Below are positions 1 to 3,888 of a DNA stretch of 6,194 bases, in pieces. This stretch comes from Coriobacteriales bacterium (GTDB lineage: Bacteria > Actinomycetota > Coriobacteriia > Coriobacteriales > UBA8131): the NCBI GenBank assembly GCA_031286245.1, contig JAITUO010000077.1, positions 1-6,194 of the forward strand. Direction: 5' to 3'. Below the pieces are notes generated by a model that was not told the DNA's origin, made no database searches, and saw nothing but the letters and a program-made list of their open reading frames with translations. Made by a program: the position numbers and the translations under genes. How positions within the stretch are numbered: the first letter of the stretch is position 1; each line of letters starts with the position of its first letter.

Positions 1-333
1 AGCCGAAGCCTTGCACACCAGGGTCAAAGCACCAGGCCAATGGCGTTTGGCCAGAGTTACAGCCCAATCCGGCGGCGACTCGGAATAGAACAAAAAATCT
101 GAAAATGAACCGATCAACCAGGGAATCGATTTCTCGGTTGGACGGCCTTTGATCTGATACAGGATATTTGGGTCCGATGACTCGTCAACCAGTAATGCCA
201 GCCCATATACCGTGTCGGTGGGGATCACTACTACTTGGCCTCGCTTCAGCAGATCGACGATTTCATTCAGACTGGCCATTGCGGCTGTAAATGCCGGCTT
301 GGCCAGATCGACGATTTCATTCATGTCAGCCAT
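1..333 (-). CDS. tsaC: L-threonylcarbamoyladenylate synthase, Sua5/TsaC/YrdC family (3' end outside window)
   Basis: The reading frame encodes 111 residues and runs off the left edge without a stop. It carries the hallmarks of the YrdC domain: PTDTVYGL at residues 38-45, KGRP at 62-65, and WPGALTLV at 99-106. The family condenses threonine, bicarbonate and ATP into threonylcarbamoyl-AMP, the donor for t6A37 formation in tRNAs that read ANN codons; it acts in the cytoplasm. Whether a C-terminal Sua5 domain follows cannot be seen. The ATG at 331-333 lies 2 bases after the ffh stop codon with no clear Shine-Dalgarno sequence, so translation is probably coupled to ffh. Two in-frame alternatives exist at 322-324 and 277-279. 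The last gives the usual short lead-in (MASLNEIVDLLKRG) to the first conserved strand, while the first 18 residues look like a duplicate of that lead-in. The family assignment is secure; the true start is not. Confidence 0.93.
   Translation of the reverse strand, partial: MADMNEIVDLAKPAFTAAMASLNEIVDLLKRGQVVVIPTDTVYGLALLVDESSDPNILYQIKGRPTEKSIPWLIGSFSDFLFYSESPPDWAVTLAKRHWPGALTLVCKASA
244..333 (-). repeat. Duplicated start region of tsaC, 54-bp period
   Basis: Two 36-base units, 298-333 and 244-279, each begin with ATGGC and agree at 28 of 36 positions. They share the 20-base identical core TGAATGAAATCGTCGATCTG (304-323 and 250-269 on the reverse strand). The offset is 54 bases, exactly 18 codons, so the copies read in frame as MADMNEIVDLAK and MASLNEIVDLLK. 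Only the second copy runs on into the conserved YrdC fold, so the first is probably the added one. Each copy holds a potential start codon. Confidence 0.85.
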
Positions 334-335
334 GG

Positions 336-1763
336 TCACTTGAAGAAATCTTCCAAGCCTTGCAGATCAGCCGGCGACAGTTTTCCTAACACTCCCAAAT
401 CTGGCATCTGCATACCCCGTTTTGCCTTCTTGCCTTTCTTACCTTTTTTCCCCTTCTTACCTCCACCAGCAATCGTCTCAGTCATACCCATCCGTTTTAC
501 CATCCGACGAGTCTCGTCGAATTGTTTAACCAGTTGGTTGACTTGGGTGACCGGTACTCCGGCTCCGGCAGCGATGCGGGCTCGCCGAGAGCCGTTGAGC
601 ACGGTTGGTTTCTGGCGTTCTTCCACTGTCATCGAATTGATGATGACCACCATGCGATCCAAAGCTTTCTCGTCTACCTGGCCTGAACCCAGTGCCTTGT
701 CTCCACCCGGCAGGGTTTTGATCAGGCTGGCAACACCTCCCATTTTCCGGATCTGCTGGTTCATCATCAAAAAGTCATCGAAGGTCAGTTCCGCACGTGC
801 GATCCGCTCAGCCTCCTCCAGTTCCATCTCTTCATCAGCAGCAGCCTGGGCTTTCTCAATCAGAGAGACCACATCACCCATGCCCAGGATACGTCTGGCC
901 ATACGATCAGGATGAAACTCATCAAGGGATGAGGGCTTCTCGCCATCGGAAATGAACTTGATCGGTTTGCCGGTGACGGCCCGGATCGACAGAGCGCCGC
1001 CGCCACGTGCGTCTCCATCCATTTTGGCCATGATCACACCGTCGAAATCGACTCGCTCGGCAAAAGCGGCTGCTACATTGACTACATCCTGGCCGGTCAT
1101 AGCATCGACGACCATCAGAATCTGGTCGGGATTGACCGCCGCTTTGATGTTTGCGGCCTCATCCATCATCTGCTCATCGACATGCAGACGGCCGGCGGTA
1201 TCGATGATCACTACGTTTTTCAACGTGTCGATCGCTTCCTGAATCGAAGCCTTGGCGATATTCACCGGCTGTGCACCATCTCCTCGAAAGACGGCTACAC
1301 CGATCTCACCACCGAGGGTCTGTAATTGTTCAACAGCCGCCGGCCGGTAGACATCGGCTGCAACCAACAACGGGTTGTGTCCCTGGCCCTTCAGGCGATA
1401 TGCTAACTTGGCGGCTGCTGTAGTCTTACCAGAGCCTTGTAAACCGACCAGCATGATGACATTGGGGATGCGTTGAGTTATGGTAAACCGGTCCTGGTCA
1501 CTGCCCAGTAACTGGGTCAGTTGATCGAGCACAATGCGGATGACATTTTGAGCCGGAGTCAGGGATTCTAAGACCTCAGCCTCCAAGGCACGTACCTTGA
1601 CAGCATCGACAAAACTCCTGACTACCCGGAAGTTGACATCAGCTTCCAGCATCGCCAGGCGAATCTCACGCATGGCAGCATCGATGTCGGTCTCACTGAG
1701 ACGGCCTTTCGAGCGCAGCGAACTGAATATAGTTTGTAGCCGGTCAGAGAGGTTGTCAAACAT
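336..1763 (-). CDS. ffh: Signal recognition particle protein Ffh (SRP54 GTPase)
   Basis: Ffh binds 4.5S/SRP RNA and the signal sequence of nascent membrane and secreted proteins, then docks with FtsY at the membrane. The 475 residues are a normal full length. The helical N domain spans about 1-95. The G domain follows with P-loop GLQGSGKTT (107-115), DVYRPAA (137-143), DTAGR (188-192), AKMDGD (246-251, where TKxDGD is usual) and GEK (274-276). The M domain spans about 310-430, with QQIRKMG (336-342) and the RNA-binding GSRRARIA stretch (391-398). A lysine-glycine tail occupies about 433-450, and a conserved-looking short end, DLQGLEDFFK, closes the protein. The ATG is preceded by AAAGGA at 1772-1777 with 8 bases of spacing, which supports this start. 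The stop is 2 bases before tsaC, implying co-transcription. Its promoter must lie in the 183-base divergent spacer or be lost in read-through, but no convincing -35/-10 pair was found for this strand. Confidence 0.98.
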   Translation of the reverse strand: MFDNLSDRLQTIFSSLRSKGRLSETDIDAAMREIRLAMLEADVNFRVVRSFVDAVKVRALEAEVLESLTPAQNVIRIVLDQLTQLLGSDQDRFTITQRIPNVIMLVGLQGSGKTTAAAKLAYRLKGQGHNPLLVAADVYRPAAVEQLQTLGGEIGVAVFRGDGAQPVNIAKASIQEAIDTLKNVVIIDTAGRLHVDEQMMDEAANIKAAVNPDQILMVVDAMTGQDVVNVAAAFAERVDFDGVIMAKMDGDARGGGALSIRAVTGKPIKFISDGEKPSSLDEFHPDRMARRILGMGDVVSLIEKAQAAADEEMELEEAERIARAELTFDDFLMMNQQIRKMGGVASLIKTLPGGDKALGSGQVDEKALDRMVVIINSMTVEERQKPTVLNGSRRARIAAGAGVPVTQVNQLVKQFDETRRMVKRMGMTETIAGGGKKGKKGKKGKKAKRGMQMPDLGVLGKLSPADLQGLEDFFK

Positions 1764-1791
1764 CAGTAATGTCCTTTACATATCTGGAGAA

Positions 1792-1868
1792 GCAAGCTCG
1801 TTTGCCTTACAGTAATACATAGCTCAGTGTAAGCGTTTCGCTTGATGTAAGTACGTTTGCTTACATCA
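1792..1868. promoter_or_regulatory. Cluster of three related palindromes, operator-like
   Basis: Three similar elements sit in the divergent spacer: GCAAGCTCGTTTGCCTTAC (1792-1810), GTAAGCGTTTCGCTTGA (1829-1845) and GTAAGTACGTTTGCTTAC (1847-1864). The last is the core of a perfect 9-base inverted repeat, TGATGTAAG (1843-1851) and CTTACATCA (1860-1868), around an 8-base centre. All fit the pattern G(T/C)AAG, CGTTT, then GCTT or CCTT. Length and dyad symmetry resemble binding sites of dimeric repressors such as the TetR family, but no regulator gene is in the window, so the binding protein is unknown. The cluster could control the hydrolase, ffh, or both. A run of Ts does not follow, so it does not look like a terminator. 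Confidence 0.5.
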
Positions 1869-1899
1869 TATCACCATCGTCATGCTCTTTAGGTTTTTC

Positions 1900-1905
1900 T
1901 ATGAT
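1900..1905 (+). promoter_or_regulatory. Possible -10 box of the hydrolase gene
   Basis: TATGAT lies about 40 bases before the start codon at a plausible distance for a short leader. No good -35 hexamer is found 16-18 bases upstream (the sequence there is TCGTCA), so this is a weak candidate. The palindrome cluster would lie just upstream of such a promoter. Confidence 0.2.
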
Positions 1906-1927
1906 CAGGTCATACAGGGGTTTTACT

Positions 1928-2017
1928 ACAGAAAGAGGAGCTAACCATGGCCAGTCTACAGACAGAGCAGCCAACCATAGCCAGTCTACAGACAGAGCAG
2001 CCAACCATGGCCAGTCT
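1928..2017 (+). repeat. Threefold 30-bp tandem repeat spanning the hydrolase start
   Basis: Units are 1928-1957, 1958-1987 and 1988-2017. Units 2 and 3 differ at one base; unit 1 differs from unit 2 at four. Every unit contains the ribosome-binding-site position and the start-codon position. In unit 1 these are GAGGAG and ATG, the functional pair. In unit 2 they have become GAGCAG and ATA, and in unit 3 GAGCAG and ATG. Thirty bases is ten codons, so the reading frame is kept and the protein begins with repeats of (M/I)ASLQTEQPT. The repeat straddles the border between leader and coding sequence. Confidence 0.95.
1936..1949 (+). promoter_or_regulatory. Ribosome binding site and start codon of the hydrolase
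   Basis: AGGAG at 1936-1940 is followed by 6 bases and ATG at 1947-1949, an ideal arrangement. The later in-frame ATG at 2007-2009 has GAGCAG at the same distance, which has lost the key G. This decides in favour of the upstream start, with the ATG at 2007 as a weaker internal alternative. Confidence 0.8.
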
Positions 2018-2840
2018 ACAACACCTGAGTTTTCATAATCGTGATTGCAAAATCCATTACTGGTACCGCAAAGGAACCAGTCAGAGATATGTCATGCTCC
2101 TACATGGCGGCGGTATCGACCATCAGATGTTCGAAACACAAATCCAAGCTTTTGATGAGTCTTTCCATCTGTTAATCTGGGATGCCCGCGGCCATGGTTT
2201 GTCCAGGCTGCCAGCAGAAAAACGATTCAACTTTGAGGATATGATCGCTGATTGCCTGCAACTGTACCGACTCTATGATATCAACCAGGCTATCCTCGTC
2301 GGACAATCAATGGGAGGCAACCTGGCTCAGGAGATCGCTTACCGCTACCCCCAAAAAGTCGAGAGGCTGGTACTGATCGACTGCATGAGAAACACCTCCA
2401 GTCTGACATTAATCGAACGTCTGCTCATCAAACTGGCTGGTCCGATCATGTACCTCTATCCAATGAAAACCCTGATCAAACAGAGTGCCGCTGCTTGCAG
2501 CAATCGCGAGGATGTGCGCCAATATGTCCGTGAGGTTTTAAGCCAATCAACAAGGCGCGAGTTCATCGACATCATTAATGCGACAATGGCCTGCTTGCAT
2601 GAGGATAGTAATTGGCGCTTCCCTCAACCAGTTTTACTGTTATGTGGAGAAGACGACAAATCAGGCATCATAAAAAAGACCGTCTTTCCCTGGGCGGAGT
2701 CTGATCCACAGATCAGCTTGCATATCATTGACGGAGCTTCTCACAATTCAAACCAGGATCAACCTGAGGTGGTCAATCGGCTGATCGCAGAGTTCGTGGG
2801 CAGCAATCCCACTCTGTTTAGCAAGGAGTTAGTTAATTAA
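1947..2840 (+). CDS. Alpha/beta-fold hydrolase, substrate unknown
   Basis: This 297-residue protein has the complete layout of a cytoplasmic alpha/beta hydrolase. The oxyanion motif HGGG is at 53-56, WDARGHG at 78-84, and the nucleophile elbow GQSMG at 119-123 with Ser121. A probable catalytic acid lies in GEDD at 234-237, and the catalytic His266 is in GASHNSNQ. The region from about 150 to 220 is the lid, with a hydrophobic stretch near 159-171 that may cap the active site; I see no signal peptide. The family includes esterases, lipases, peptidases and others, and nothing here fixes the substrate. The first 20 residues are a repeat of the start region and precede the probable ancestral start MASLQHLSFHN. 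It is alone on its strand, divergent from ffh and convergent with ftsY, and appears less GC-rich than its neighbours by eye. It is probably an accessory gene, perhaps controlled through the palindromes upstream. Confidence 0.93.
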   Translation: MASLQTEQPTIASLQTEQPTMASLQHLSFHNRDCKIHYWYRKGTSQRYVMLLHGGGIDHQMFETQIQAFDESFHLLIWDARGHGLSRLPAEKRFNFEDMIADCLQLYRLYDINQAILVGQSMGGNLAQEIAYRYPQKVERLVLIDCMRNTSSLTLIERLLIKLAGPIMYLYPMKTLIKQSAAACSNREDVRQYVREVLSQSTRREFIDIINATMACLHEDSNWRFPQPVLLLCGEDDKSGIIKKTVFPWAESDPQISLHIIDGASHNSNQDQPEVVNRLIAEFVGSNPTLFSKELVN

Positions 2841-2855
2841 CCGGATAATGAGAAT

Positions 2856-3821
2856 TTAATAGTCCAGACCAACCATTGCCCGGGCGAAGTCCAGAGCATC
2901 AAAAGGTTTCAGATCGTCGATCTTCTCCCCAATACCGACACGCAAGACTGGTAAGCCGAGCTCGTGGGAGATAGCCACAGTAATACCACCTTTGGCTGTC
3001 CCGTCGAGTTTGGTGATGATCACGCCATCCAGGTCCAGGGCTTTGTTGAACTCACGGGCTTGAGCCAAGCCATTTTGCCCGGTAGTGGCATCAATCACCA
3101 AAACCGTCTTGACCGGCAAGGCTTCAATGTCTGTATAGACAGTATCGACTGCTTTGGTTTTCTGCCACTCCCCTGCTCGTTTTCGGGTGACGTTGACTAC
3201 CTTGATCAGCTCTCGCATCAGATCATCAGAAGTATGCAACCGGCCAGCAGTATCAATCAACACCAAATCAGCTCCACAGGCTTCTGCTTTCTCGATCACC
3301 TCGTAGGAGACACTGGCTGGGTCAGCACCACGTTGCCGCTTGACAACCTCGACTCCAGCCCGCTCAGCCCAGATATCCAGTTGTTCGATAGCAGCCGCCC
3401 GAAAAGTATCAGCACTGCCCAGCAATACCCTACGACCAGAGTCGACTCCCGCTTTCGCCAGTTTTCCGACGGTTGTAGTTTTGCCGGAGCCGTTGATTCC
3501 AACAAACAACAAACAGACTGGTGTGGTTTCTAACAAATCATTGTCTGTCTCACAGAACTGAGCAGCAATCGACTCAGCCAGGCGTTCCAGGACAGCTGTC
3601 GCATCCGGCAGTGCCAGCCGACGAGCAGTGTCTTCAAGTTGTGAGACTATCTCGATGGTTGCTGGGCCACCGAAGTCAGCCAGTATCAAGGTTTCTTCCA
3701 AATCCTCCCAGAACCTTGTGTCCAGGTCCGGCCCACGATCGAAAATGACATTGAATTGTTCGGTCATCACCTCGCGCGTCCGTGCGAGGCCTTCTTTCAA
3801 ACGATCAAAAAAGCCAGCCAT
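2856..3821 (-). CDS. ftsY: Signal recognition particle receptor FtsY
   Basis: FtsY is the membrane-associated GTPase that receives the SRP-ribosome complex by forming a twinned GTPase dimer with Ffh. The 321 residues comprise the NG core with no long acidic A domain, as in many Gram-positive lineages. The N domain spans about 1-95 and begins with an amphipathic MAGFFDRLKEGL that may aid membrane contact. G-domain motifs are GINGSGKTT (108-116), DTFRAAA (138-144), DTAGR (190-194), TKLDGTAKGG (270-279) and GIGEK (296-300). The segment between LMREL (201-205) and DATTGQN (244-250) is about 16 residues longer than in Escherichia coli FtsY. The start is backed by AGAGG about 9 bases upstream of the ATG. 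It lies 67 bases downstream of smc on the same strand, consistent with an operon, and ends 15 bases from the convergent hydrolase stop, with no evident hairpin terminator between them. Confidence 0.98.
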   Translation of the reverse strand: MAGFFDRLKEGLARTREVMTEQFNVIFDRGPDLDTRFWEDLEETLILADFGGPATIEIVSQLEDTARRLALPDATAVLERLAESIAAQFCETDNDLLETTPVCLLFVGINGSGKTTTVGKLAKAGVDSGRRVLLGSADTFRAAAIEQLDIWAERAGVEVVKRQRGADPASVSYEVIEKAEACGADLVLIDTAGRLHTSDDLMRELIKVVNVTRKRAGEWQKTKAVDTVYTDIEALPVKTVLVIDATTGQNGLAQAREFNKALDLDGVIITKLDGTAKGGITVAISHELGLPVLRVGIGEKIDDLKPFDALDFARAMVGLDY

Positions 3822-3888
3822 GTCAGCTTGCCTCTTGTTTCGGCTGTGAGGAGTCTCGGATAATAATAGTCACGGTTTTATCCACATA

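Noticed and set aside
235..915. A 226-codon open frame on the plus strand opposite ffh and tsaC
   Set aside because: It begins with TTG, lies entirely antisense to two well-conserved genes, has low-complexity Ser/Phe/Pro-rich content and no recognisable domain. It is a shadow of the real frames.
1764..1840. Promoter for ffh on the minus strand
   Set aside because: Several partial -35 or -10 matches exist (for example TTACAC, TATTAC) but none pair with acceptable spacing, so no site is reported.
1928..2017. Possible CRISPR array
   Set aside because: The 30-bp units are directly adjacent with no unique spacers and are translated in frame, so this is a simple tandem repeat.
2841..2855. Bidirectional terminator between the hydrolase and ftsY stops
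   Set aside because: The gap is 15 AT-rich bases without a GC-rich stem; no hairpin was found there or in the adjoining gene ends.
2964..3533. A 189-codon open frame on the plus strand opposite ftsY
   Set aside because: It is antisense to conserved FtsY motifs, has no domain and no ribosome-binding site of note.
3859..3883. Inverted repeat GGATAA / TTATCC between smc and ftsY
   Set aside because: The stem is only 6 bases, AT-rich, with a 13-14 base loop and no T-run. It is too weak to call a terminator or operator.
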